Notes: generated by a model from the sequence alone, not told the origin. DNA of 39,458 nt from Verrucomicrobiales bacterium (GCA_016795385.1 JAEUHI010000065.1:1-39458), one strand, 5' to 3'. Positions 17,278 through 25,926 are shown, counted from the stretch's first letter. Numbers and translations: made by a program.

Positions 17278-18090
17278 TCACTCCCCCGCCGCATGCTTCC
17301 GGATGAACGCGACGGATTCGGGGATCCCCACGAGGGGGAAATGATGCCCCTCGTTGATCGTCGTGGCGGGATCGACGACGAGCAGATACATCTCCCACCC
17401 GAGTTTCCCGAGACGGCGCTTCGCTTCGAGGGTGTTCTCCTCGGCCGGCACGACGAGATCGTTCGGACTGATGACGTGGCGCAGGGGGATCTTCGCCTTC
17501 GCGATCGGCTCGAGCATGTCGAGGGGATCGCCGCTGTAGGCGATGAGGGCGGCCTCGTCGGCGAAGCCGTAGAATTTCAGCGCGTCGGCGAGCGGCCCTT
17601 TCGCCTTGGGATGTTTCAACGGCCAGCTCTTCAGGTCCATCACCGGCGTGTCGGCATAGATGCAGGCGACGCGGTCGGGACGCGTCGCGGCGTAGCGGTA
17701 GGCGTGCAGACCGCCGCGGCTCACCGCCTCGAGCGCGGGTTTCGCGGCGAGTCCCCATTGCCCGCGCACGAGAACGTAAAAGCGGTCCATGATCGCGAGC
17801 GACTCATCGCACCCTAACATGGACACCACATCGACGTGGGCGATGTGGAAACCCTCCTTCACCAACTCGATATCGACCTCGGCATGGAAATCGGGAAAAG
17901 AAGTGCGCCAGACCCAGGGTTTGCCGGCGGCCGCTTCCTTCGGCACGACCACGAAGGCCTTGTGCCCCTCGAAGTCGAAGGATTTTTTCGTGTAGCCCTT
18001 CCAATCGGAGTCGGTTGTGGTCACGTTGGCGGCGGCGCGGACGGCGGAAGCCGAAGCGACCAGCGTCAGGAGAAAAATGCGGCGTTTCAT
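17278..18090 (-). CDS. Secreted alpha/beta hydrolase
   Basis: The 270-residue protein has a signal peptide (1-21, cleaved near RAAANV). The rest has an alpha/beta-hydrolase layout: nucleophile Ser124 in EAVSRGGLHAYRYA (a V-S-R-G-G elbow), acid D211 in ISPNDLVVP, and His in EGHHFPL (H249 or H250). The VDVVSMLGCDES stretch precedes the core. It resembles prolyl-oligopeptidase/acetylxylan-esterase-type hydrolases in PVC genomes, but the substrate cannot be told. It is followed at 57 bp by the unknown two-domain gene and is divergent from the stress island. Confidence 0.82.
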   Translation of the reverse strand: MKRRIFLLTLVASASAVRAAANVTTTDSDWKGYTKKSFDFEGHKAFVVVPKEAAAGKPWVWRTSFPDFHAEVDIELVKEGFHIAHVDVVSMLGCDESLAIMDRFYVLVRGQWGLAAKPALEAVSRGGLHAYRYAATRPDRVACIYADTPVMDLKSWPLKHPKAKGPLADALKFYGFADEAALIAYSGDPLDMLEPIAKAKIPLRHVISPNDLVVPAEENTLEAKRRLGKLGWEMYLLVVDPATTINEGHHFPLVGIPESVAFIRKHAAGE

Positions 18091-18298
18091 GGGCGGTTTT
18101 GTCAGGGGTTGGCGGAGCCTTCGGAGTTGTCGGGCATGAGGAAGGTGTTAGGCAAGGCGGAAAACCGGCGTGCTTCCGCAGCCCGCTCCCATCCTGTGCA
18201 ATTCGCCCGATCCTGACAAGCACGCATCCAGGGACCCCGTCCTTGCCACCCTAGGGCAGGTGTGGCACAGTTTCCTTCGCGGCGTCGCCGCTCCAGGC

Positions 18299-18529
18299 AT
18301 GACAGACGATCCTGAACTCTTCGCCACCGAGACCGCACCGAAACGTCGCACGCGCGCACGCCGCGCTCCGGCGGTCGCCGTCGAACCCGAGCCCGAAATC
18401 GTCTCCGAAGCGGTCGCGACCCTCGACGACCTGCGTATCGCCGGTGAGAAGTTCATCCGCGAAAAACCTCTCCTCGCCGTGGGCCTCGCGGTGGGCCTCG
18501 GATACCTCATCGGCCGCCTCCGACGCTGA
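18299..18529 (+). CDS. Small YqjD/ElaB-like (DUF883-type) membrane protein
   Basis: The 76-residue protein has an Arg/Ala/Glu-rich N-terminal half and the C-terminal membrane anchor KPLLAVGLAVGLGYLIGRLRR, typical of DUF883/YqjD-type proteins (in E. coli, inner-membrane proteins that bind ribosomes in stationary phase). I chose Met 18299 over the longer frame from 18170 because the upstream extension lacks any domain. It is followed at 8 bp and 4 bp by a holin-III-like and a YqjK-like gene, mirroring the E. coli yqjD-yqjE-yqjK order, which supports the assignment although identity is low. Confidence 0.72.
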   Translation: MTDDPELFATETAPKRRTRARRAPAVAVEPEPEIVSEAVATLDDLRIAGEKFIREKPLLAVGLAVGLGYLIGRLRR

Positions 18530-18537
18530 TTTTCCCC

Positions 18538-18978
18538 ATGAGCGAACCGACTCCATCCGACGCAGCCGAATCCGGATCCCCGCGCGAGCGTCACGATGGC
18601 ATCGGTCTCGGGTCGCTCTCGGCGGGGGCGATCTCGTCGCTGCTCGATCATCTCGAGGCCCGGGCCGACCTGCTCCGGTGGGAGGCGCGGGAAGCCCGCT
18701 CGCGCCTCGTCCGCCGCGTCGTCTTCCTGCTCGCCGGCCTCGTGATGCTGGTCGCGGCCTACGCGACGGGAATCGCCGCCCTGATCGGTTGGCTGACGCA
18801 AAGCCAAAATCTTTCCTGGCCCGTCGCGGCAGGTGCGGTCGCTCTCGGCCACCTCTTGCTCGGCGCACTCCTGCTGCTGTTGGCACGGCGCCGACCCGAG
18901 GGCGATCTCTTTCCCGACTCCATCGCGGAACTCCGCCGCGATCGCGAATTGCTCCGTCGGCGCGCCGAGCGCCATTGA
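18538..18978 (+). CDS. YqjE-like phage-holin superfamily III membrane protein
   Basis: The 146-residue protein has a charged N-terminus, a soluble helix (SLLDHLEARADLLRWEAREA) and two adjacent transmembrane helices (VVFLLAGLVMLVAAYATGIA and AAGAVALGHLLLGALLLLLA), the layout of the holin-III/DUF1469 family to which E. coli YqjE belongs. It is not a phage lysis gene here: its neighbours are stress-type membrane proteins, with no endolysin. The role is probably envelope stress related. It starts 8 bp after the preceding gene and ends 4 bp before the next. Confidence 0.82.
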   Translation: MSEPTPSDAAESGSPRERHDGIGLGSLSAGAISSLLDHLEARADLLRWEAREARSRLVRRVVFLLAGLVMLVAAYATGIAALIGWLTQSQNLSWPVAAGAVALGHLLLGALLLLLARRRPEGDLFPDSIAELRRDRELLRRRAERH

Positions 18979-18982
18979 TGCG

Positions 18983-19384
18983 ATGAATCCCTCCCCCGAG
19001 AAAATGGCGCTCCTCGCCCGGGTCTCCTCGACCCGCGCGGCCTTGTCGCTCGACCTCGAGGGGATCGGACACGCCCTCGACGTGCCCGGCCAGATCCGCT
19101 CCTCGTTCCGGCTCCATCCCGTCGCCTGGGTGGCGGGTGCCGTCGGGGTCGGCATCGCCGCGGCGGCGCTCTTCCGCAAAGGCGGCAAAGGCGGCAAAGG
19201 CGGTCGACTCGCCTCGTGGCGTCCGATGCTGATGGGGGCGCTCGGCTTTGTCGGCAATCGCGCGATGGCCCTCACCTTGCCTGGGCTGGTGGAGATCCTC
19301 GAGACCGAGCTGAGCCGCTGGCTCGATCGCCGACGCCCCGCTCCCTCCCCTGCCGCGGGTCAAGAGGGTCGCATCGCGGACTGA
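18983..19384 (+). CDS. YqjK-like small membrane protein
   Basis: The 133-residue protein begins MNPSPEKMALLARVSSTRAA and has one central hydrophobic segment (VAWVAGAVGVGIAAAALFR). A Gly-Lys tract GGKGGKGGR follows, encoded by a 9-nt repeat near 19191, and the tail is Arg/Pro rich. The family is not certain; the position after the YqjD- and YqjE-like genes and the single helix suggest a YqjK counterpart. The start Met 18983 is 4 bp after the previous stop, so the three genes form one translationally linked operon. Confidence 0.65.
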   Translation: MNPSPEKMALLARVSSTRAALSLDLEGIGHALDVPGQIRSSFRLHPVAWVAGAVGVGIAAAALFRKGGKGGKGGRLASWRPMLMGALGFVGNRAMALTLPGLVEILETELSRWLDRRRPAPSPAAGQEGRIAD

Positions 19385-19415
19385 AGAGGGTCACCTCGGG
19401 CCGCCCCGACTGGGA

Positions 19416-19445
19416 TTTGCAAGGAGGTCGATTTGCAATTTGCAA
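19416..19445 (+). promoter_or_regulatory. Three TTTGCAA repeats, candidate upstream activator sites
   Basis: TTTGCAA occurs at 19416-19422, 19432-19438 and 19439-19445; the last two form a near-palindrome, TTGCAATTTGCAA. They lie about 117-146 bp upstream of the start site predicted from the -24/-12 element at 19536. This is the usual place for enhancer sites of NtrC-type activators, one of which is encoded at 21013-22383. Confidence 0.5.
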
Positions 19446-19535
19446 AGATCCGGCGCCTCCGCGTCGCACGCGGCGTGGCGAAGATTTGTCGTAAATCCCT
19501 CCCGCACAAGCACCGGCAGGGGGTCGGTGAGACCG

Positions 19536-19550
19536 TGGCACGGGGCCTGC
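19536..19550 (+). promoter_or_regulatory. Sigma-54 (-24/-12) promoter of the DUF1328 gene
   Basis: TGGCACGGGGCCTGC matches the sigma-54 consensus TGGCACG-N4-TTGC at every position but one, with GG at 19537-19538 and GC at 19549-19550, exactly 10 bp between them. The start site would be near 19562, leaving a leader of about 70 nt before the DUF1328 ATG at 19631. Confidence 0.7.
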
Positions 19551-19630
19551 GAAGAAGGAGGTCAGGCGAGCGGACCGGACGGGAAGCTCTCCGGAAAACC
19601 CAAACCCCACCTACGAAAGGACCCATCATC

Positions 19631-19795
19631 ATGCTCACCTGGACCATCACCTTCCTCGTCATCGCCGTCATCGCCGCCGTGCTCGGTTTCGCCGGACTCG
19701 CGGGGATCGCCGCCACGATCGCGAAAGTGTGTTTCGTCGTCTTCCTCGCCCTTTTCGTGATCTCCCTGATCACCGGCCGCCGTCCCGTGGCCTGA
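19631..19795 (+). CDS. DUF1328 small membrane protein (YtjA family)
   Basis: The 54-residue protein is almost wholly hydrophobic: MLTWTITFLVIAVIAAVLGF, then AGLAGIAATIAKVCFVVFLA and a short basic tail. It has the G(F)xGLAGxAxxIAK motif and length of DUF1328/YtjA proteins, inner-membrane proteins linked to stress and stationary phase. Met 19631 is the family start; the longer frame from 19433 runs through the promoter region. It is the first gene after the sigma-54 promoter and probably shares a transcript with the DUF892 gene. Confidence 0.88.
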   Translation: MLTWTITFLVIAVIAAVLGFAGLAGIAATIAKVCFVVFLALFVISLITGRRPVA

Positions 19796-19851
19796 GGACC
19801 GGCGCGCGTCCACGCCGCCCCCATGACGAACCACTTCACCTTCCCTTCACC

Positions 19852-20445
19852 ATGAGTCTTGCTTCCCCTCCCGAATCACCCGAATCCACCCGATCCCACT
19901 TTGGTTTGCACGAGTTGCTCTGCGAGCAGACGCGCGATCTCTACGACGCGGCCTTGCGCTTCGACGGCGAGCTCGCCCATCTCCGCGAGGTCTCCGTCTC
20001 CCCTCCCTTGCGGGATCTGGTGGCGGAAATGTCGTGTGAATACCGCGAGGCGGCGGAGGACCTCGCCCGCATCTGCGCCCTCCTCGGCGTGCCGGCCGAC
20101 GGCGTCGCGTGCGAAGCGATGAAGGGTCTCGTGCGCGAGGCGAAAGACAGCTCGAGCGATTGGGAAGACTCCGCCACGCGCGACGCCGCCATCATTGCGA
20201 ACGCGCAGCGGGTCGCCCACTACGGCATCGCCGGTTACGGCACCGGCCTGGCCTACGCCCGATGCTTGAAGGAATATGACGTGGCGCGGCTTTTCAAGAA
20301 CCTGCTGCGGCGCTCGGTCACCCTCGACTCCCGCCTCTCCAAGCTCGCCGTCGGCGGATGGTTTTCCCACGGCATCAACGACGAAGCCGCCAGCCTGAGC
20401 CACAGCCACCCCGATATCGAAGTCGCGGCGGGCGTTCGCGTTTGA
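19852..20445 (+). CDS. YciE/YciF-like (DUF892) ferritin-like stress protein
   Basis: The 197-residue, helix-rich protein matches DUF892: GLHELLCEQTRDLYDAALRF, then CEAMKGLVREA and the hallmark DAAIIANAQRVAHYGIAGYG, followed by a last helix LFKNLLRRSVTLDSRLSKLA. Family members (E. coli YciE and YciF) have a four-helix ferritin-like fold with a probable di-metal site and respond to osmotic or other stress. The start at 19852 gives the normal family N-terminus. It lies 56 bp after the DUF1328 gene. Confidence 0.88.
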   Translation: MSLASPPESPESTRSHFGLHELLCEQTRDLYDAALRFDGELAHLREVSVSPPLRDLVAEMSCEYREAAEDLARICALLGVPADGVACEAMKGLVREAKDSSSDWEDSATRDAAIIANAQRVAHYGIAGYGTGLAYARCLKEYDVARLFKNLLRRSVTLDSRLSKLAVGGWFSHGINDEAASLSHSHPDIEVAAGVRV

Positions 20446-20485
20446 CCTTTCTCCTCCTCTTCACCTCATCCTGACAAAACCACCC

Positions 20486-20980
20486 ATGGACTTCACCCAC
20501 CACTGCGCCTTCCGTCCCGTGCGCGACGACCGCCCCCGCGACGACCGCCCCCGCGGCGCGCGTCACAGCCACGAGAAATCCCTCATCGATGCCTACCGCA
20601 CCGCGGTCTGGTGTTTCTCCCTTTACGTGCACCTCCGTGCTTCCGAACGGGGCGTCCCCTCGCACGCGGCATGGCGGCGCCTCGCGGGCTTTTTCAAGGA
20701 AATGACCGCCGAGGTGGGCGAGGATCAACCTGACGTCGACCAGGTGCCGGGATGGGCCGTGGTCTTCCGTCTCCTTCTCGAAGATCTCGAGCTGGATGTG
20801 ATCGACCGCGAATTCCACCGTCTCGCCTGCGCTTTCGTCGATTGCTCGATCCTGCACGCGAGCGGGGCCTGCGACATCGACGAGGAATCACACGATGTGA
20901 TGATCTCCGCCCTCTCGCAGATCGCCGCCTCCCTCGCCGCGAAACGCCAGGGCGAGATTTACCGCGCGAGCGCGGCCTGA
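20486..20980 (+). CDS. Hypothetical helical protein
   Basis: I do not recognise this 164-residue protein. The N-terminus has a short duplicated stretch (DDRPRDDRPRG, encoded by a 15-nt tandem repeat); the rest is soluble and mainly helical, with AVWCFSLYVHLRASERG, a Phe/Glu-rich middle and CAFVDCSILHASGACDIDEE. No signal peptide or membrane helix. It lies 40 bp after the DUF892 gene, in line with the stress genes and convergent with the response regulator gene, so a stress-related role is plausible but unproven. Confidence 0.7.
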   Translation: MDFTHHCAFRPVRDDRPRDDRPRGARHSHEKSLIDAYRTAVWCFSLYVHLRASERGVPSHAAWRRLAGFFKEMTAEVGEDQPDVDQVPGWAVVFRLLLEDLELDVIDREFHRLACAFVDCSILHASGACDIDEESHDVMISALSQIAASLAAKRQGEIYRASAA

Positions 20981-21012
20981 CTTCGACACCCGGCGGAAGC
21001 GAGGGGGAGCCA

Positions 21013-22383
21013 TCACTCCTCCTCGGATTCGAACTTCTTCCGCTTCCGATATAGCGTCGCCTGATCAATGCCGAGGGTCTCGGCGGCGGCGGCGAGGCTC
21101 GGCGTTCTCGCGATGACGGCCTGGATGTGCGCCCGCTCGAGCACATCGAGCGTCACGGGATCGCCGACCTCGGGATGATGGCCCTCTTCGCCGGCGGAGC
21201 GGCCGAGCGCGGCACCACCGTTGGCGAACCCCGCCGGAAAATCCTCGGCCCGGATCTGGTTTTCGCGACAAAGGATGACGGCACGCTCGATCGCATTGCG
21301 CAGCTCGCGGAGATTGCCCGGCCACGGATAGGTGCGGATCAGCTTCTTCGCGTCGGAGCTGAATCCGGAGATCTTGCGACCGCACTGTTTCGCGAAAAAG
21401 CGCAGGTAACCCTCGGCCATGCCTCCGAGATCGCCGGGGCGCTCCCGCAGGGAAGGCATGCGCACGGAAATGACGTTGAGCCGGTAATAGAGATCCTCGC
21501 GGAAGGTGCCTTCGGCGACGCAGGCGGCGAGTCCACGGTTCGTCGCGGCGATGATGCGCAGATCACTGGAGCGGGTCGTGTTTTCCCCGAGCCGCTCGTA
21601 TTGGCGATCCTGGAGGAGGCGCAGCAGCTTCGGCTGGATCTCGAGAGGCAGCTCGCCGATCTCATCGAGGAAGAGCGTGCCTCCCTCGGCCGCCTTCACC
21701 TTGCCCCAGTGATCGCGGATCGCTCCGGTGAAAGATCCCTTCACGTGGCCGAAGAGTTCGCTCTCGAGCAGCTCCTTCGACAGACCCGGGCAATTCACTG
21801 TCACGAAGGGCTTCGAGGCGCGCTGGCTGCGCTCGTGGATGGCGCGGGCGACGACACTTTTCCCCGTACCGCTCTCGCCGAGGATGAGGATCGAGGCCGG
21901 CGTCGGCGCGGCGCGGAAGAGCACGTCGAGCGCCCCGGTCATGGCTTCATCGGCCGACTCGAAGACGGGCTCGGGGGAGTGACCCGCCACCTCGGTCTGG
22001 AGCTCCGCCACCTTCACGGCGAGGGCGCGGTGGCGCTGCACCCGGGCAAGCACGAGATGGAGCTGCTCGACGGTGAAGGGTTTCTCGAGGAAGTCGAGCG
22101 CCCCGCGCCGCATCGCCTCGACCGCGGCGGAAATGGTGGCGGCGGCGGTGAAGACGACGACGGGCAACCCCGGCCGTTTCTTCTGGATTTCGGCGAGCAC
22201 GTCGAGCCCGTTGTCGGGCCCGAGATTCAGATCGAGGAGCACGGCGTCGAAGTCGCCGTCGCGGACCGCCTCGAGGGCGGATCTGCCATCGATGGCGACT
22301 TCGGCGTAGTGGTCGGCATCTTCGACGATCTGGAGAGTGGCGTCGCGGATGATCTTTTCGTCATCGACGATGAGGAGATCCAT
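21013..22383 (-). CDS. Sigma-54-dependent response regulator (NtrC family)
   Basis: The 456-residue activator has three domains. The receiver (1-120) has LLIVDDE, phosphoacceptor D51 in LLDLNLGPDNG and Lys in FLEKPF. The AAA+ sigma-54 interaction domain (about 140-375) has Walker A GESGTGKS (169-176), the sigma-54 contact loop as GSFTGA (216-221, a Ser variant of GAFTGA) and Walker B GTLFLDEIGEL. The C-terminal Fis-type helix-turn-helix ends AAAAETLGIDQATLYRKRKK. It should activate -24/-12 promoters, two of which flank this operon. It is the last gene of a three-gene signalling operon, 21 bp after the receiver-kinase gene. Confidence 0.95.
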   Translation of the reverse strand: MDLLIVDDEKIIRDATLQIVEDADHYAEVAIDGRSALEAVRDGDFDAVLLDLNLGPDNGLDVLAEIQKKRPGLPVVVFTAAATISAAVEAMRRGALDFLEKPFTVEQLHLVLARVQRHRALAVKVAELQTEVAGHSPEPVFESADEAMTGALDVLFRAAPTPASILILGESGTGKSVVARAIHERSQRASKPFVTVNCPGLSKELLESELFGHVKGSFTGAIRDHWGKVKAAEGGTLFLDEIGELPLEIQPKLLRLLQDRQYERLGENTTRSSDLRIIAATNRGLAACVAEGTFREDLYYRLNVISVRMPSLRERPGDLGGMAEGYLRFFAKQCGRKISGFSSDAKKLIRTYPWPGNLRELRNAIERAVILCRENQIRAEDFPAGFANGGAALGRSAGEEGHHPEVGDPVTLDVLERAHIQAVIARTPSLAAAAETLGIDQATLYRKRKKFESEEE

Positions 22384-22404
22384 GTGTGTGTCTTGGTAGG
22401 TTTG

Positions 22405-23508
22405 TTAGGGGAGATGGTTGGGGGCGAGGGGGAGGCGGACGCGGAAACGGGCTCCGTGTCCGCTGCCTTCCTCGAGTTCGATGCGGCCGTCCATGGCCGC
22501 GAGGAGGCGCTTCACGATGGAGAGCCCCAGGCCGGTCGAGGGCTCGCCGCCGGTGGGTCGCGCCGAGAGCCGGCCGTAACGGCGGAAAAGTTTTTCGCGA
22601 TCCTCGTTGGTGAAGCCGGGCCCCTCGTCGGCGACGACAAAAGTGGCGTAGGTGAGCGCCTCGGACGGCACCGTCACGGTGACCCGCGTCGAGGGCGGGG
22701 AAAACTTCACGGCATTGCCGAGGAGATTGTCGAGCACCTGCGCGAGCCCCTCCGGATCGGCGACGACAACGGGATGTGCCTCGATCGCGATTGAGATTTC
22801 GATGCGCTTGGCCTGCGCCACATCGCGATACCGCGCGACCGCCGCGGCGACCTCGTCGGAAAGCGGGAGCGGCTTCGCCTTCACCTTGAGATGCTCGGCG
22901 CTCTGGTTGGCGAGGAATTCCTTCACGAAGGCGAGCATCCGGTCGGTCGATTCGAGGATGTTCGAGACGAGGTTCACCGAGCGGTCGCTGAATTCCTCCG
23001 CCCGCGCGGAGAGGAGCCCCGCGCTCATGCGCATGCCAGCGAGGTGATTCTTCAAATCGTGGGCGAGGATGCCGAGCAGCTCATCTTTGTCCTCGGCGAG
23101 GATCTGGAGGCGGTCACGCGCCTCTTTCAGGGCGAGATGGGTGCGGACGCGGGAGAGGAGCTCGGCCTTGTTGAAGGGTTTGGTGACGTAGTCGACCCCG
23201 CCGGCCTCGAGGGCCTGCACCACGAGATCCTTGTCGCCGGCAGCGGAGAGGAAGATGATCGGGATCTCGCGCCATTCGGGATGCGCCAGGATCTCGCGAC
23301 AGACCTGGAGCCCGTCTTTGCCCGGCATGATCATATCGAGCAGGATGAGGTGCGGCGGCCGGGCCGCGAGCCGCTCGAGGGCCTGCTCGCCGCTGTTCGC
23401 GGGTACCACGCCGTATCCCATGGCCGAGAGCAGGGTGCCCACGACCTGCAGGTTCTGATCCTGGTCGTCGACGATGAGGATGGTCTGGTGGGAGGCGGCG
23501 GTATTCAT
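22405..23508 (-). CDS. Receiver-histidine kinase hybrid (REC-HisKA-HATPase)
   Basis: The 367-residue cytoplasmic protein begins with a receiver domain (ILIVDDQDQN; D58 in LILLDMIMPGKDG; Lys in YVTKPFN) followed by a kinase core: HisKA with GILAHDLKNHLAG (His150) and HATPase with VADEGPGFTNED and GLGLSIVKRLL. There is no membrane segment. The receiver-first order suggests it is controlled by phosphate from another kinase, most simply the hybrid kinase encoded just upstream. Its start overlaps that gene's stop by 4 bp (ATGA); the longer open frame upstream is a shadow of the neighbour. Confidence 0.93.
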   Translation of the reverse strand: MNTAASHQTILIVDDQDQNLQVVGTLLSAMGYGVVPANSGEQALERLAARPPHLILLDMIMPGKDGLQVCREILAHPEWREIPIIFLSAAGDKDLVVQALEAGGVDYVTKPFNKAELLSRVRTHLALKEARDRLQILAEDKDELLGILAHDLKNHLAGMRMSAGLLSARAEEFSDRSVNLVSNILESTDRMLAFVKEFLANQSAEHLKVKAKPLPLSDEVAAAVARYRDVAQAKRIEISIAIEAHPVVVADPEGLAQVLDNLLGNAVKFSPPSTRVTVTVPSEALTYATFVVADEGPGFTNEDREKLFRRYGRLSARPTGGEPSTGLGLSIVKRLLAAMDGRIELEEGSGHGARFRVRLPLAPNHLP

Positions 23509-25667
23509 GACTGCGGAGTTCCAGAGCCTTCCGCGGCTGCACGGATGGCCTCGACGAGGGCGGGGAATCGTCCCAAAGTCTGCTCCATCAGGCCTGGGGA
23601 AAAGGAAGTGGCGTCGGACTCGAGCGCCGCGGCATAGCGGGCGAGCGGCTCGCATGAGGTCTCGCGGGAGAGTTCGCGGAGCCGGAGGGCGAATCCGGCG
23701 ATCTCGCTCACGGACATCGATTTCGCGAGGTCGGGGAGATCCTCCTTTTCGATTTCGTCGAGAATGCCCGCTAGATGACGCCAGGCTTCAGCGCACTCCG
23801 GCGACTCGATCTTCAGGAGTTCGGGCAAGTTCCATCCGACGGAGTCTTCCTTGGCCGCGTGAGGGATGAATTGCGCGAATTGCTGGAACAACTGAGCCCG
23901 CGAAAAGGGTTTGCGCAGGTATCCGTCGAACTTGCGCCTCGCCCGGTCGTCCTCGCTGCCGAGACTCGACGCCGTCACCGCCACCACCGGGAGGAGCCGG
24001 AAGCGGGCTTCGGAGCGGATCTCGGCGAGCGCCTCGAAGCCATCCTTTTTCGGCATGCGCACATCCATGAGAACCAGATCGGGTTCTTCCCGCATCGCCG
24101 CCGCCACCGCCTCCTCTCCATCGGCGGCGAGAACGACGCGGTGATGGCTGCCTTCGAAGATGCCGGAAAGGAGTTCCCGATTCGTGGGATTGTCATCGGC
24201 GATGAGGATGGTGGAGGCGCGGAAGACGTCGAAATCGATCACCTCGTCCTCGGCTCCCCCGAGGGATTCGGCGAGGCGGCTCGAGACTTCCACCTCCGCG
24301 AAGACCAACTCGAAAGTGGTACCGCGGCCCGGCTCGCTCGCGACGGTGATCGTGCCACCCATCAGCCGTACGAGCCGGTTCACGATGGCGAGCCCGAGTC
24401 CCGTGCCCGGGATGCCGGCCTTCTCCCCTTCGGTGACCTGCACGAAAGGCTGGAAAATCGTCTCGAGCTGCTCCGGGGCGATGCCGCGCCCGGTGTCCTC
24501 GACCGCGATGCGGAGCCGGAGACGGCTCAGGTCGCTCTGCCGCGGATCGCCCTCGAACCGCAGCGCGACGTGGCCCGCTTCGGTGAATTTCAGCGCGTTC
24601 CCCACGAGGTTGATCAGCACCTGGCGCAGCCGCAGCTGATCGATGAGGAGGGATCGGGGAATCGTGTCATCGACCTGGATGCGCAGGTCGATCCCGCGCT
24701 GGGCGGCGAGCTGTTGGAAAAGCTGCTGCACGAAATAGGCGGTCGATCGCAGATCGGTCGGCTCGGCCTGCACCTGCAGCATGCCCGCCTCCACCTTCGA
24801 GAGATCGAGGATGTCGTTGATGAGCTGGAGGAGCGATCGCCCGCCCGCGAGGATGGCATCGACATAGCGCAGTTCCTGCTCGTGGGTGAGACGATCACGG
24901 AGGAGTTCGGCGAAGCCGAGGATCGCATTCATCGGCGTGCGGATCTCGTGGCTCATCGTTGCGAGGAAGGCGCTCTTCTCGCGATCGGCGCTCTCGGCGC
25001 GGCGTTTCTCCTCGGCGAAACGTTGCTCGCGCTTGGCGTGCCGCAAGGCATCGCGGAGGAGAAGAAAGGCGACCAGGCCCGAGCCCAGCGCCACGATCCC
25101 CGCCCCCAGGGCCGCCGCATATCCCCAGCGCAGATCGCGGGCCATCTCCGAGGCCCGGGCCAGCGACTCGCGTTTCCGCCGCTCGACTTGTCCGAGGATC
25201 GCCTCATGGAGTTGATCCATCAGCCGTTTGCCCTCACCCTTCAGCATCATCGCGCGTGCCGCCTCGAGCCCTTCGCGCTCGCGCACCACCCGCACCATCT
25301 TGATCTGATCCAGCCGCGTCACCACCGAGACCTCGATCGCCTCGACCTCGGCGAGCTCGGCGGGACGGCCGATCGCATTCTCCTTGAGGGCCGTCAGGTC
25401 CTGTCCGACACGCAGATTGGCGCGATCAAAAGGCTCGAGATACGAGACATCTCCGGTGATGATGTAGCCGCGCTGCCCCGTCTCGGCATCCGTGATCGTG
25501 ATGAGGAGGCTCTCCCACAACTCCTGATCTTTCTTGGCCGCGATGACCGCGTCGATGCTCATTGTCACCCGCGACCAGGTGATCGCATTCAGGGCGATCG
25601 CCAACACCGCCATCACCCCGGTGAAGACCACCAGCATCGGCTTGTAGGTGAGACGGGTGGGTGTCAT
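23505..25667 (-). CDS. CHASE3 hybrid histidine kinase
   Basis: The 720-residue sensor has two transmembrane helices (about 10-32 and 180-205) around a CHASE3-type periplasmic domain with DAETGQRGYIITGDVSYLEP. Then come HisKA (ATMSHEIRTPMNAILGF, His240), HATPase (LVGNALKFTEAG; GTGLGLAIVNRL) and a receiver (ILIADDNPTN; D535 in LVLMDVRMPKKDG). A C-terminal helical extension of about 100 residues has no obvious Hpt motif. Met 25667 was chosen as start because it directly precedes the first membrane helix. It is the first gene of the signalling operon and divergent from the lipoprotein gene. Confidence 0.93.
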   Translation of the reverse strand: MTPTRLTYKPMLVVFTGVMAVLAIALNAITWSRVTMSIDAVIAAKKDQELWESLLITITDAETGQRGYIITGDVSYLEPFDRANLRVGQDLTALKENAIGRPAELAEVEAIEVSVVTRLDQIKMVRVVREREGLEAARAMMLKGEGKRLMDQLHEAILGQVERRKRESLARASEMARDLRWGYAAALGAGIVALGSGLVAFLLLRDALRHAKREQRFAEEKRRAESADREKSAFLATMSHEIRTPMNAILGFAELLRDRLTHEQELRYVDAILAGGRSLLQLINDILDLSKVEAGMLQVQAEPTDLRSTAYFVQQLFQQLAAQRGIDLRIQVDDTIPRSLLIDQLRLRQVLINLVGNALKFTEAGHVALRFEGDPRQSDLSRLRLRIAVEDTGRGIAPEQLETIFQPFVQVTEGEKAGIPGTGLGLAIVNRLVRLMGGTITVASEPGRGTTFELVFAEVEVSSRLAESLGGAEDEVIDFDVFRASTILIADDNPTNRELLSGIFEGSHHRVVLAADGEEAVAAAMREEPDLVLMDVRMPKKDGFEALAEIRSEARFRLLPVVAVTASSLGSEDDRARRKFDGYLRKPFSRAQLFQQFAQFIPHAAKEDSVGWNLPELLKIESPECAEAWRHLAGILDEIEKEDLPDLAKSMSVSEIAGFALRLRELSRETSCEPLARYAAALESDATSFSPGLMEQTLGRFPALVEAIRAAAEGSGTPQS

Positions 25668-25834
25668 GACGTTCGCGTGATGCCCGCCGAAACGATGCTC
25701 TCGGAGGGTGGAATCCGGGCCCCGCAAAACGACGGGACATCTCCCGTTGTCGCATGATCGTCCCGTTGCGCAAGCCCTTTCGATCGGGCCATTTGCCCGG
25801 CCCGGCGCGCCATTTCGGAGCATCCTGACATTCT

Positions 25835-25858
25835 GCAAGATCGCCCTTGCGTTTTGCA
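25835..25858 (+). promoter_or_regulatory. Candidate activator sites upstream of the lipoprotein gene
   Basis: GCAAG (25835) and CTTGC (25846) form an inverted repeat, followed by TTTTGCA at 25852. They lie about 95-118 bp upstream of the predicted sigma-54 start site and share the TTGCA core and a nearby GATC with the TTTGCAA cluster at 19416-19445. A common activator is inferred, not shown. Confidence 0.35.
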
Positions 25859-25926
25859 CGCATTTTGTCGGCAAAGAATGAGCACGGGATTTTTCAAGCC
25901 TCTCTTCAGGAACGGGTTACAAACAT

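Noticed and set aside
18263..18280. TGGCACAGTTTCCTTCGC upstream of the gene at 18299 as a third sigma-54 promoter.
   Set aside because: The -24 half is good, but the -12 GC is missing at the required 10-bp spacing (the next GC is 3 bp too far).
18538..18978. Phage holin, hence a prophage remnant.
   Set aside because: The holin-III family includes cellular YqjE proteins, and the neighbours match the yqjD-yqjE-yqjK order; there are no other phage genes.
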